DNA of 64,000 bases, taken from assembly GCF_027595985.1 (NCBI RefSeq), contig NC_073312.1, forward strand, positions 8,510,673-8,574,672. The letters run 5' to 3'. The notes under the pieces were generated by a model that ran no database searches, was not told where the DNA came from, and saw only the letters and a list, made by a program, of their open reading frames with translations. This stretch comes from Sorex araneus (taxonomy: Eukaryota > Chordata > Mammalia > Eulipotyphla > Soricidae). Every line of letters begins with the position of its first letter. Positions within the stretch are counted from its first letter, which is position 1. This document shows, piece by piece, positions 30,564 through 41,699 of the stretch. The position numbers and the translations under genes are program-made.

Positions 30564-31054
30564 TCGGCCGTGGCGCTGGCCGTGGCGCTGGCGGCGGGCG
30601 CGCAGCCCAGCAGCACGGCGGCCGCGCGGCCGGCGAACGGGCTGAGCTCGGCGAAGCGCTCCTCCAGCAGCCCGGCCTCGGCGGGGCCCGCGCACAGCTC
30701 CAGCGCGCGCAGCTCCAGCGCGCCGCCCAGGTAGCGGCCCCGCGCGCCCGGCTCGTCGCCGCTGTCGTCGTCGTCGTCGACGTCGTCGTCGTAGTCGGGC
30801 GGCCCCAGCGCCGGCCCCCGCGCCCCCGGCCCGGCCCCCGCGTGGGGGGAGCAGCAGGACGACGACGACGAGGAGGGCGGGGAGCCGCGGCCGCCGCCGT
30901 CCACCGCCTTGGTGATGAGCGTGGCGAGCCCCAGGTAGTCGTTCCACGAACTGAAGGGCTGCGGGCGCGCCGGGCCCGGGGTGCTCACGAGCGCCATGGG
31001 CGGGGGGGCGCGGGCGCGGCGGGGCGAGCGGGGCGCCCAGGGGAAAGCCTCCAT
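30206..31054 (-). CDS. NANOS1: Nanos homolog 1, CCHC zinc-finger translational repressor
   Basis: An intact single-exon ORF of 282 residues plus stop. NANOS1 works with PUM proteins in the cytoplasm to repress target mRNAs by recruiting CCR4-NOT. Visible features are an N-terminus [11 protein letters not shown], the NOT1-interacting motif [14 protein letters not shown] (about 34-47), a Ser run (61-66), an acidic stretch (88-101), eight prolines (167-174), Ala-rich segments, and two zinc fingers near the C-terminus. The fingers are C209-x2-C212-x12-H225-x10-C236 and C244-x2-C247-x7-H255-x4-C260, the family spacing. The ATG was chosen because [13 protein letters not shown] is the human start, although the frame stays open upstream. 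Compared with human (292 residues, from memory) it lacks a few N-terminal residues and the EPRFGCARGG region, and has a longer Pro/Ala linker. It faces EIF3A tail to tail, as in human. Confidence 0.97.
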
Positions 31055-31161
31055 GGGCGGGCTGCGGGCCGCGCGCGCCGCCTCCCCGCCGCCGGCGCGG
31101 GCCGGACGGAAGGGACGCGCCGAGCCTGCCCGCCGGCCTGCCGCGGGGTGGGGCCGCCCGC

Positions 31162-31172
31162 CGCCTTTTATC
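31162..31172 (-). promoter_or_regulatory. NANOS1: TATA-like box of NANOS1
   Basis: The minus strand reads GATAAAAGGCG here, about 110 bases upstream of the NANOS1 ATG in otherwise GC-rich DNA. It would place transcription start near 31,135-31,140 and give a 5' UTR of roughly 80 bases. This is a sequence match only. Confidence 0.6.
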
Positions 31173-31409
31173 GGCTCCCGCTCCTCCCCGCCCCCGCCGG
31201 CCGCGCCGCCGCGGCCCTGCCCCCTGCGCCCGCGCCCCGGACGGAGGCGGAGCGGAGGCGGGCGGTGCGCGCGCGGCGCTGCGCTGCGCTGCGCCCGGCC
31301 CCGGCCCGCGCGCCCCTCGCCGCCCGCGCGCCGCGCCGCCTCCCCAGCTGCCGGCCGGCCGGCCCCGGGCGAGGGGGCGGGCGAGGCGCCGCCTCGGGCC
31401 CCGGCGCTC

Positions 31410-31414
31410 ATTGG
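31410..31414 (-). promoter_or_regulatory. NANOS1: CCAAT box, proximal
   Basis: The minus strand reads CAGCCAATGAG, about 240 bases upstream of the TATA-like box. NF-Y is the usual binder of this motif. Confidence 0.5.
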
Positions 31415-31462
31415 CTGCTGACCCGGCCCCCACCGGCGCCGCGGGCGTCGCTCCGGACGCTG

Positions 31463-31467
31463 ATTGG
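31463..31467 (-). promoter_or_regulatory. NANOS1: CCAAT box, distal
   Basis: The minus strand reads GCGGCCAATCAG, 53 bases beyond the first CCAAT, in the same orientation. GC boxes (GGGGCGG type) lie between and around the two. Confidence 0.5.
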
Positions 31468-32084
31468 CCGCGGCTGGGGAGGGGCGGACCCTGCCCGTGC
31501 AGCCGGGAGGGTGGGGAAAGTACCCGCGAGAGGGGCCGGGGAGGGGCGTGCGCCTGGGCGCCCGCTGGGCCCCGGGCGGGGGAACAGGTGACCCGGCCCG
31601 GGTCTCCCTCGGCCTGGTGGTGGGGCTCCCCGAGGACGGGGCTGTGCGCGGCGACGGGCGCCCCCAGCCCGGGTCTGTTGGAGAAGCCCCTTCCTCCCCT
31701 CCGCCCCAGCAGCGGCGAGACCTCCTGGGGAGGCAGGACTGGGCGCGAGCTAAGGATGCGGCGGTCCTGTCCGGAGCTGTCCGGAGCCGCCCGGCCACCA
31801 AGTAACTTCCGTTGGCGCGGCGCTGCGGAGAGTTTGGAGAGCAGTGGAGGGACGCAGCTTCTCCCCGCCGCCCCCCTGCTGGTATGCCGCCGGCGGCCGT
31901 GACCCGGGTGGTGGTGGGGGGCGGGTGGGGAGGGCGGGGGCTGGGCCAGCAGACCTTCCCGCTCTCACCAGGGATGGGACGCGTGGGCAGCGCCTCCCTC
32001 CTGGAGGGTCTCTGTCCAAATCTGGGATCTGTGCGCAGTTTGAAATGTTGAGCGTCACAGTTTACTACTTTGAAATGAATAAAG

Positions 32085-33010
32085 TATTTTGTTTTGGGGC
32101 CACACCGGGCGGTGCTCTGGGCATACTCCCGGCGGTGCCAAGAGGCAGGGAGGTGCCTGCCTCGAACCCGGCTTTGCTGCGTGCAAGGCCTGCTATCTAT
32201 ACGTGATATGATGGAGGGGGAAAAAAGGGGCAACGCTTTTCCTACCTGGAAAGCAGGGCCTGGAGGGCTAGCACAGCGGGTCTGGCGCTTGCCTTGCAAG
32301 GAATGCGCCTGGGTTGAATCCCTGTTACCAGAAAGGCTTTCTCTGAGCCTGCCAGGAGTGATCCTTGAGCACATTGACAGGAGTAAGTCCTGAGCATCAT
32401 CAGGTGTATGCTCCCACTGACCCCTCCCCCCAAAAAAGTGAGAAGGAGATAGGTAGGTGGCAGGAGGAGCGCTTCTGGGCTCTGGGGCCTTTGGAAGCTG
32501 CCTGTGGGGTGGACTGTCAGCCACCAGCACTTCCTTCCCCCTGATGGGTTGAAGTAAGGAGTGTATGTGTGTGTGTGTGTGGGGGGGGGGTTGGGGGTCC
32601 CTGCCATGCTCAGGGTGTGATGCCTAGAGCTGGTGCTGACCATGAATACCTGCAGTGTAAGCAGGCCTGGGGATCCTTCCAGCTTCTGTCCATTTTAGAG
32701 ATGAAGAAAATGAGCCCTAGTTCTGGACTTCTCTGGATGCCATAGAGCAAAATGGGCTGAGTACAGGCTCGGGTTCCTGGCACCACTGCTGTGACCTCGA
32801 CATTCCCCCCACCCCCCCAAAAAAAAGATGGAACTGGACAGACAGTATAGCAGGTAGCACTCTGGCCTTGCATGTGACCAACCCAGGTTCAATCCCCGGC
32901 ATCTCTTATGGTTCCCAGAGCTCCGCTGGGAGCGATTCCTGAGTGCAGAGCCAGGGGTAACCCCTGAGTATCACTGGGTGTGCCCTTCTCCCTGCTGCCC
33001 CCACACCAAA
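32085..33010. repeat. Three SINEs upstream of NANOS1
   Basis: A minus-oriented partial copy (about 32,085-32,200) and two plus-oriented diverged copies (about 32,255-32,430 and 32,832-33,005, the latter starting ACTGGACAGACAGTATAGC). A (GT)n run with a G-tract lies at 32,563-32,592. Confidence 0.65.
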
Positions 33011-36000
33011 AAGACATCGATCAGATCTCATGGTGAGTATGTGACAGAAGCAGGACTCATCATGCCTGGCCGGGCAGCCGCCGCCTCCCTGCTGGACCCC
33101 AGACCCAGAAGCTGCATCAGAGCAAGTCTGCGCACATCCACAGGAATCAGGCAGGAAACAGGCGAGTTCACAGAGAGAAGCCAGCGGCTCCCAGGGGCTG
33201 GAGGATGGAACAGGGCGTCTGCTCGGGCCGCCGGCGGGGCCTGGGGAGTCGCTTCTCAGCCCTTCCGAGGCTCCTGGTGGATTTCAGTCCTGCAGCCAGC
33301 CCGCTGCTGCTCTGCACTTGCCAGCCCCGTTCTTCCGTTCCCGAGTTTATATTGGCTCTCGGGAAAGCCCTCCCCGGGCTTCCTCCCCCTCCCATCAAAA
33401 ATAAACACGAGCGCCATGGGTGTGAGGCCCCTGCAGCAGCAGGCTGGCAGGTTTGCTGAGTCGGAACTCGGGGCTTATGCCTCGAGCACCCCGGCACCCC
33501 CCCCCCCCCGGAGTGGGGAGGAAGATGGTTATTCTATAAATGGAAAATTCCACTCTGCGCGCGCTCGCGGCCCTTTCAAAGCAGGCCGGCTGTGCTTCCT
33601 CTGGAGACCCGGGGGCTCGGGGGCTGTGAGCTCCTGGGCCTGGCCCTGGCGGGGAGGGCGGCGGAGGGGGGGGCGCTTTCTCCTCGCCACTGCGAATTTG
33701 AGCCCTTGTGGTTTTGCAAGGGGAGCCAGAACCTCACCCCGAATGAAGTGTGAGCAGACACCTTGATTAGGAGCCGCAGCCTGGCAGGTGGGGTCCGCGG
33801 GTGCCAGGAGACACCCTGGAGAGGCAGAGTCGGCCGCGGCCCCGCACGTCTGTGGTCCGACGGCTTGCAGCTTTTCCCGGCCTGACAGCTGCGTCTGTTC
33901 CCGTCGGACGCTGCTGTGGGACGTCCGGGGCTGCTGGACCCAGGAAGGGCCGCTGGGGGCAGCGGCACCCGGCTGCAGGCTGGCCTCCGTGTTGGGGTGC
34001 GGCAGGTTCTGCCCCCCAGGAGCGGGGGGCAGGGGGGAAGGCGGGAGCGGGCGCCTGGTTCAGCCAGTGGGGGTGTAGGGATTCTCGCCACCGCACCCAG
34101 GTCGGGGAGGCCGGCCGGAAGCGCTCCAGCTGGCCTCGGAGACGTCCTGGGCACCTCCCTGGAGCAGGGGCCTTCCCGCCCCGTCCAGGGTCTGTGCAGA
34201 GACAAAGACCGAGTGAGGCTCTTCCTTGAAGCGGCGCTTGGCGCAGGCGCGGGCGGCCCCGTCTCAGCCTGAGCTCTTGGGCTGGGGGTGGGTCCCCGGC
34301 GCTTGGGCTCTGCCTCCCCGGCCCCCAGCCCCCAGCCCGGGCCATTTCCTTTGCTGGCAGCCGAGCCGGCCCAGAGAGGCAGTGCGCAGACCTCAGGCGT
34401 CTTGAGGCTCTTCAGAAACATGAGGTCAGCCCTGGGGAATGAGGCAGCTTGGCGGGGGGCCAGGCCACTACAGAGATGCTGTTTGTTGGCTCGGGGTCCC
34501 ACCAACCGCCTGCCAAGGGGCAGGAAGTGCTCAGGCTCCCTGAAGCTGGTGAGGCGCCTGGGGCACATCGGGGACCTCTTCTTCATTGGGGGGGGGGTTG
34601 CTGTCTGTATCACTTCGTGGCCCAAGGGGCGGGGGCCGGGCCCCTGGCACGTCGGCCCGAGGCTCCTGCTGGGGTGCGCTGGATTTTCTCCTGGTCCTGT
34701 GCAAAGCCACACTACCCTTGGTCTTCCTCTCGCTGGGCTCTGGCCCCCTCCTGCCCTCTTGGGGGGCCGGGCAGGGGTTCACTGTTTCTGCCTGTGCCCT
34801 CCCGCCCCCACCCCTCGGCATGGGCACGGTGACAGGGGACGGGTGTGAGGCAGGGACATCCCCTCTCCCCGGTCACGTCACGACCCAGCTTGGGTCCCTG
34901 AGATCTTAGCGGGGAGAGGGAGTTGGCTGTGTTTCCAGAAAGGAAAGGGCCGGGAGCCGGGCTCCCGTAGCCAGCTCAGACCGGCCTGGCCCCCGTCTTA
35001 CTGAGCAGCGGGCCGCCACCAGTTACGTGAGAGGAACACGGGCGGCCCCGAGGCCCGTGGCGGGCCCGCTGCAGGTGAAACAGATCCTGGAGTGGACGTG
35101 GCGCACGCGCTTCTCTCCCAGGAGCCCGGAGCAGCCGCCGCCCCTCCCAAACCCCTGCCCGGGCCCCGTGTCCCAGCTGATGGCAATCAGCTCGGCGGGC
35201 TGGGATCGTGGCCGCGTCCCCGTGGCACCCCGCCCCCGCCGCCGGGCTCATGTGCAGCCGCGTGACCTTTCCCCAGGGTTGGGCCCCAGCCTGCTGGGCG
35301 CACCTGGTTCTCGGCCAGGGACCAGGGACCGGAGAGGCCGAGCCTGGGGCCCACCTGGCCCTGGCCACTCTCCCCACCGGCCCGCCCCGGCTGCATGTTC
35401 TGTGTTTCCGTGCCGGGGGAAGCGGTGAGTCCTGGTTGGTTCTCCCTCACCTCTTCCTCCCGCCCCAGCAGGGCTTTCTCTGGGAACCCCAAATTGTCCC
35501 CGCAGTGGAGGGGCAGCCCGGGCTTAAGCGCCCACGTGTGACTCCCAGATGGGCCTCACAAGTGGTGAGGGGACCCTGTGCTCCTCCCGGCAGGCAACGG
35601 AAAGGAAGATGGAGGAGGAGGGCAAGTGTCCCCACGAGTCTGTGGTGCATCTGCAGAGATCCTGTGCAGGAACCCACCGGGGCCTCGTGGCTCGGCCCCC
35701 AGACCTTCAGCTCGGACTGTGTCCCGCCTCCCCACCCCACGGCGGCTTCCAGCAGTCTCCCTTGCTCATCGTCACCCCCGCAGAGGGAGAAGCAGGCAGC
35801 TGAGGTCGTGGAGGCTGGATGTAACTGCAAGGAACCACTGGGTATGGTGGTCTAGGTTGTGCACTGCACAAGGAACCTCCCGTCTAACGGAAGCCACCTT
35901 TAACTCTGTAGAGGTGGTAAGCCCCCCCTCCCACCCCCCGGAGTCATTTTCCGGCAGACCTAGAGTCAAGAGTGCTTTCCTAAGAGAATTGGCCTAGCTT

Positions 36001-36230
36001 GACAATTTTTTGACAGCTTCAGCAAATAGAGGCTTTGTGGAAAAAAAATGCCCTTTCCCGGTTTGCCCAAAGACCCGGCCCTGGCCAGAGGCAGGAAATG
36101 CCAAACAAACCTTGTTTGATGCTGGCAAGGTACACGTGGGCCCTGCCTGCTCTCAGGCTCAGGGGAGAAGCACCTGAGCTGGCCAGGCACGTGCGCGGGC
36201 ACGGCTGGGCACAGGCAGCCAGTGGCCTGC
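33010..36230. other. Unique GC-rich intergenic DNA
   Basis: No SINEs and no gene I can support. It holds many stop-poor open frames on both strands, as GC-rich DNA does. A 378-codon minus-strand frame (33,576-34,712) has Pro/Arg/Gly-rich content and no recognisable domain. Confidence 0.5.
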
Positions 36231-36364
36231 TGGGAGTAGCTGTTTGTTGCTTTGGCTTTGTTGGGGGGCCACAGCTGGTGGTGCTCGGGGGCTCACTGAG
36301 CCTGGGCCTCCTGCGTGGAGAGCGCGTGCTCGGGCCCCTTGAGCTGTCTCTCCCGCCCGGGATT

Positions 36365-36890
36365 AGTATTTTTGTTTGGGGCCATACCCAGTGGTGTTCA
36401 GGGTTTAGTCCTGGCTCTGTGCTCAGGGGGCCACACGTGGGGGCTGGTGATTGAACCCAGGTGGGCCGCCTACAAGGCAAGCGCCTCCACCTTGGGACCC
36501 TCTCTCTGGCCCAGGGGCTTTTTTTTTTTCTTTTTGGGTCACACCCGGCGATGCACAGGGGTTACTCCTGGCTCTGCACTCAGGAATTACTCCTGGCGGT
36601 GCTCAGGGGACCCTATGGGATGCTGGGAATCGAACCCGGGTTGGCTGCGTGCAAGGCAAACGCCCTCCCCGCTGTGCTATCGCTCCAGCCCCCCCACGGG
36701 CATTTTTAATTTATTATTTTTTGGTTGGTTTGTGGGGCCACACCTGCTGCTGTTGGGGGTTACTCCTGGCTTTGCATTCGGGAATTTCTCTGGCTGTGCT
36801 CAGGGGGGCCACAAGGGATGGCGATCTGGCCCGGGTTGGCTGCGTGCAAGGCAGACGCCCTCCCCGCTTCGGCCCGCTGTCGGGGATCAC
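36365..36890 (-). repeat. Three SINEs in series
   Basis: Copies at about 36,365-36,512, 36,520-36,693 (near-consensus) and 36,718-36,890 (diverged). All face the same way. Confidence 0.85.
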
Positions 36891-37270
36891 TTTGTCCCGG
36901 GGGTGCAGTGGCATTGCTGGCACGAGGGAAGTCGCCCTGAGTCCCGTCCTTCTCTGCACCACTGTTGCCTCCCTGGAAACGCTGGGGTCGCCCCTGCCCT
37001 GTGACAGGTCTGTCAACTCCCACCCAGCCGGGCCGGCACGGGCGTGAGACTTGCCGTGCATCTGAGTCCGAGAACCCACGCTTGAGAGGGCAGCGGAAGA
37101 AGTAAGTTGGGGACAGCGGGAAGCTCCCTGGTGCCTGTTTCTGCTGCCACCAACAGAGCCTGGCACCCTCCCGGAGGGCCGGAGTGTTTGCACGCGGGGG
37201 TTCCGGAGTCTGGCTGGGTTTCTTGGGACTGGAGTCGAGGTGTGGGGGGATGGCCTGCATTCCTTCTTAT

Positions 37271-37598
37271 TATTTTTTTAAATTTATTTTATTTTTAATT
37301 TTTTAATGAGTCACCGTGAGGTACATTACAGACTTACAAACTTTTGTGCTTACGTTTCAGTCATACAATGATTGAGTACCCATCCCTCCACCAGTGCCCA
37401 TTCGCTACCACCAGTGATCCCAGTATCCCTCCTGCCACCCCCTCCCCGCCTCTGTGGCAGGGCATTCCCTTTCACTCTCTCCTTTGGGGTTTGCAATACA
37501 GGGAGTAAGCGGCATCATGTTCGGTCCATAGTCTCCTTTCAGCACGTGTCTCCCATCCCAGGCGAGCCCTCCAAGCATCATTCACCGAGTAAATGATG
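37271..37598 (-). mobile_element. Truncated L1-like 3' end
   Basis: After an A/T-rich tail it reads GAGTCACCGTGAGGTACATT, CATCCCTCCACCAGTGCCC and CTCTGTGGCAGGGCATTCCC. It is clearly the same family as 50,222-50,580. Confidence 0.7.
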
Positions 37599-37604
37599 AG
37601 TTCC

Positions 37605-37793
37605 TTTTTTTTTTTTTTTTTTTTTTTTGCTTTTTGGGTCACACCTCGCGATGCACAGGGGTTACTCCTGGCTCATGCACTCAGGAATCACCCCTGGCGG
37701 TGCTCAGGGGACCATATGGGATGCTGGGAATGGAACCCGGGTCGGCTGCGTGCAAGGCAAACACCCTACCCACTGTGCTATCGCTCCAGCCCC
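37605..37793 (-). repeat. SOR SINE with long T-run
   Basis: Near-consensus, inserted at the end of the L1-like fragment. TGAGTTCCTTT (37,588) and TGAGTTTCTTT (37,799) are a probable target-site duplication. Confidence 0.9.
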
Positions 37794-38194
37794 TGGCCTG
37801 AGTTTCTTTCTGGAGGGTCAGGGGGAATCTCTTTCCTGGCCTTGTCCCCGCGCCCTGGGCTGGCGGCCTGCCTCCCCCGGGGTCACTGGCCATATCTTCA
37901 GTTGTGCTCTTGCCTCTGGGCATCTCCTCTCTCCAGCTCTCCCCCACTCCAGGGTGCTCCCTTTTGGCGCGTGGAGGCTCTGGACACTGCCTGTTGTGTT
38001 GTTGTTCTTTGGGGGCTTAGGGCCTTAGATAGGCCATCCCTATCTACATGTCAGTGTTCAGGGCTTATTCCTGGCCATGACTGGGGGTCCCTGCGGTGCC
38101 GGGGCTCCAACCCGGGCTCCTGCGTGCTGCAGCCCTTCCACTCTACTGTTCCTCACACTCTACTGTTCCTGCTCTCATTTCTTTCACTCAGCAA

Positions 38195-38330
38195 TTTGTG
38201 TTTGTGCTTGGGGGAGCTACCCCCAGCTCTGCTCAGGGCTTCCCCCTGGCAGGCGTTGGGGACCATATCGGTTGCCAGGGATTGAACTGGGTCAGCTGTG
38301 TGCAAGGCAAGTCCCCTCTCCGGCTGGTGC
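38195..38330 (-). repeat. Degraded SINE
   Basis: TTGTGCTTGGGGGAGCTACC to GTGCAAGGCAAGTCCCCTC. A further weak piece lies at about 38,040-38,135. A 20-base direct repeat (ACTTAGGAAGGGTTTAGAGG type) sits at about 38,432-38,471. Confidence 0.55.
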
Positions 38331-38714
38331 CCCAGGCAGCAATCTTTATCCTACTAGGACCCTTCGTTCCTTTTGGCCAGGAGTATGGGGGGTCAGCATG
38401 CGGGCATCTTTGGGGCCACTATTCTGTCTCCCTTAGGAAGGGTTTAGAGGACTTAGGAAGGGTTTAGAGGAACGTGCACCCAGAATTCTGGAACAAAGTT
38501 TTAGAAACTCATCCTTGGAATGGAGAAAACAAAAGGATGATTTATCAGGGCCGAGATGAGTTTACTTCAGGAATGGAACATTTGCCTAGCATCGGACGTC
38601 AGTGTAACGGGCCATGTCAGTTTCAAGAAAAAAGATGCCAACCTCGGCAGATACCATCAAGGCATTTGGCAAAAGCCTTTAGGACAGGAATATTTAGGGC
38701 TACAAGTCACTGTA

Positions 38715-38887
38715 GGGGCTGGAGCAATAGCACAGCGGGTAGGGCGTTTGCCTTGCACGCGGCAGACCCGGGTTCAATTCCCAGCATCCCATATGGTCCC
38801 CTGAGCACCGCCAGGGGTAATTCCTGAGTGCAGAGCCAGGAGCAACCCCTGTGCATCGCCGGGTGTGACCCAAAAAGAAAAAAAAAA
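38715..38887 (+). repeat. SOR SINE, plus orientation, 14-bp perfect duplication
   Basis: Full-length, starting GGGGCTGGAGCAATAGCAC and ending in an AAAAAGAAAAAAAAA tail. It is flanked by identical TACAAGTCACTGTA at 38,701-38,714 and 38,888-38,901. One of the youngest copies here. Confidence 0.95.
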
Positions 38888-38901
38888 TACAAGTCACTGT
38901 A

Positions 38902-40165
38902 ACCCGCTACGTTAATTTCAAGAGCAATTGTGATAACCTCAGTGGTCAAGACATTTGACAGAACTCAGCCTGTTACCCTGAACAGAAGCCCTGAGTGGGA
39001 AACAGCCAATCAGCACGCATGAAGACACGCGCCCGTCCCCAGAGCAGCGGGCAGGGCCGATGGCAGCTGTCTCTGTGGCCACACGTCTCCCTCCCTCTGA
39101 AAGCAAAGCCGCCGAAGCACTGTCCCTGCTACCGGGGATGCCAGATGGTCACTTTCCTAGGGTCTGATGCCCTGCCCCGCCTCGGACCTGGTGGGCAGCG
39201 GAGGCCCAGCATCTCGCTCGAGCTCCCAGGAAGCACTGCGGTTGCCGAGGGACCTGTGGACTCACTTTGCCTCCCTCCCGACAGGCAGCTCCCCTGGGTC
39301 TCACGGCTGAGAGGGGCCGTGAGAACCCAGTCGCCTTGCAGGGGAGGGGGCGCGCTGCCCCTCTGTCCCAGTTTTCCACTTCCAGCAGACTTCCATCATG
39401 GAGACACCTTCCCCTCACCTCCCAGGGGCAGGAGGTGAGGGCTGGCCATATATGGGAAGGCGGTGCCATTCCTGACCTTTCTGCTGCGCTGGTGTGGACG
39501 GGGGTGGGGGGGTGTGGGTAGGGGGGCGGGGGTGGGTGGGTGTCCAGTGCCTTCAGGCAGCGGGGAGCAGCGCTGGGTCTTGCGGGGCTCCCCACGCTGC
39601 GCCCCCCGGTGGGATTCCCACTGGGACAGTATGTGCCAAACTACGATTTCAGAATAGCCCACAGCAAGTCAAGCTGGAGGACTGGGTGTTCCCTCTCCCC
39701 CACCAGCCTAGACCCCCAGCCCAGACTCCAAGGCTCAGGGGCCCCTGGCGGGACCCTTGGCCTCAGCTGAGCTGCTGCGGCAGGAAAGCGCAGGCGGTGT
39801 GCTTGAGGAGCCCCCGAGGTGAATTTCTCCTGGTTCTGGAGCTGGGAAGAGCCACACCAGGCGGGTTTGGTACCTCTGTGGGGTTCGCCTTGTGTCACAC
39901 GTGCTCTTGCAGCACCCCTCCCCCTCCCAGAGACCCGGCTCCTGACAGTGCACACTGGGAATGAGGTGTCTGGCGGGGCGGGGTGGGGGGCACGGACGTG
40001 TAGACTAGAGCAGCTCCCCTTAAGCTTTCTCCACGCAGGACCCCCTTGTGCACAAGAGACGCCTCGCAGGAAACACCTCAGACCCACCACACGGCTGCTT
40101 CTGAGTGTTTTGAATTATTATGGTGATTGTGTGTCCAGAAACCATTTACTGTTGCCAGATTTTTC
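38902..40165. other. Unique intergenic DNA
   Basis: No gene or clear repeat. GC-rich after 39,000, with a G-rich tract at 39,495-39,540. Open frames on both strands show no known domain. Confidence 0.4.
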
Positions 40166-40167
40166 TT

Positions 40168-41022
40168 TTTCTTATCTTGTCTTTTGGGCCACATCCAGAG
40201 GTGCTCATAGCTTACTCCGGGCAAGGCTTGGGGACCCTACGGGGTGCTGGGCATTGACACGGTTGGCTGTGTGCAGGGCAAGGGTCTTACCTACTGTGCT
40301 ATACTCCGGCCCATGTTGCCAGATTATTCATACCCCCCCCCCCACCCTTCAGTGATGTCACCCCCAGTGGTTGCAACCCTCAGTGTAATAAGCTCGGGTC
40401 TCCAGCACCTCCCCTGGGTGCTCCCTGGGGCCCTGCCTGCCTCTCCCCTGGTTTCCCCGCCGCTGCCTGAGCACAGCACTTGGCCGGAGCATGAATTTGC
40501 GTTTGAGCAGCCCGGATTACATTCCTTCCCGAGGCTTCCTCTGGAGAGCCTGTTGTCCAGGGAGGGCTGTCAATCACAGCTCAGCCCCTGCCGGTGGTCA
40601 TGTGACACAGGCCGGCCAATCAGAGATCCGGCTCTCTGGCACTTGCCCCAAACAGATCAAACCAGACTGCCCGAGAAGGGTGTGGAATGTGGCCAGAGAC
40701 GTGCCCTTTCTGCATTTGTTTTTGGGCCACACTCAGTGGTGCTCGGGTTACAGTGCGATGCCAGGGATCAAACCCAGGCCTCCTGCACGCCACACCTGCA
40801 CTGAGCTTGCGCTGATGAAGAATTGCAGTACCACCGGATCCGGAGAAGTGGTCTTTCTGCTGCCGCTTTTCGGGGGGCTGTGTGTGTGTGTGTGACACAG
40901 AATGGTGCTTAGGGATCACTTCCGGTGGTGCTCGGGGGACCATATGGGATGCCGGTGATGGAACCTGGCTCAGCCACGTGAAGACAAGCGCCCGCCCCGC
41001 TGTACCCTCTCTCCAGCCTCAG
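40168..41022 (-). repeat. Three diverged SINEs
   Basis: Copies at about 40,168-40,315, 40,715-40,795 and 40,895-41,022, with a (GT)n run at 40,879-40,894 before the last. Confidence 0.65.
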
Positions 41023-41215
41023 GTCTGCACAGCTTCTGCTCTGGACCCAGCTGTGCCTGAAGGACAGACCCCTGGACTTTCAGTAGGGAAGCGAGTACGT
41101 CGTGCTGCTTGTGGCTGGGTGGGGGGTTCTGCCCTTTGTATGTAAAGGAGCCCTAGCCAGCACAGCAGCCACAAACCCCCAGTTTCCCAGTATGTAATCG
41201 TTGGAGTTAGAGCTT

Positions 41216-41255
41216 TGGATCTTTCTTTCTCTCTTTCTCTTTCTTTCTCTCTTTC

Positions 41256-41339
<84 letters not shown>

Positions 41340-41367
41340 TTCCTTTCTTTCCTTTCTTTTTTCTTTT

Positions 41368-41458
<91 letters not shown>

Positions 41459-41467
41459 CTCTCTCTC

Positions 41468-41521
<54 letters not shown>

Positions 41522-41552
41522 CCTCTCTCTCTCTCTCTCTGTCTTTTCTTTT
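41216..41552 (+). repeat. Long pyrimidine microsatellite (TTTC)n then (TC)n
   Basis: About 335 bases of pure C/T. It starts as CTTT repeats, is broken by a short CCTTTCTTTCCTTTC block near 41,340, and becomes (CT)n from about 41,457. A SINE piece (about 41,560-41,680) follows. The tract probably grew from a SINE's T-rich tail. Confidence 0.95.
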
Positions 41553-41699
41553 TTTCCTCCGAACCTGGGGGTGTTCAGGGGTTACTCCTGGATCTGAGAT
41601 CAGGGATGACTCCTGGGGACTCAGGGGATCCAACCGGGGTCAGCTCTGTGCAAGGCAAGCACCTACTGTTACTCTCTCTCCTCCCCCGGTGACATTGTT

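Larger units (their letters stand above)
30200..31900. promoter_or_regulatory. NANOS1: CpG island over NANOS1
   Basis: Very GC-rich and dense in CpG across the NANOS1 CDS and about 850 bases upstream, with (CGG)n and (GAC)n-type tracts in the coding part. It suits a developmental promoter. I estimated the limits by eye. Confidence 0.8.

Noticed and set aside
30290..31591. 433-codon plus-strand ORF antisense to NANOS1
   Set aside because: Ala/Gly/Arg-rich shadow of a GC-rich coding region with no recognisable motif.
30206..32530. 774-codon minus-strand ORF containing NANOS1
   Set aside because: Only the last 282 codons match the family. The rest crosses promoter elements and a SINE and has no domain, so I used the internal ATG.
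33576..34712. 378-codon minus-strand ORF upstream of NANOS1
   Set aside because: Pro/Arg/Gly-rich with no domain, and overlapping open frames on the other strand, as expected in GC-rich DNA.
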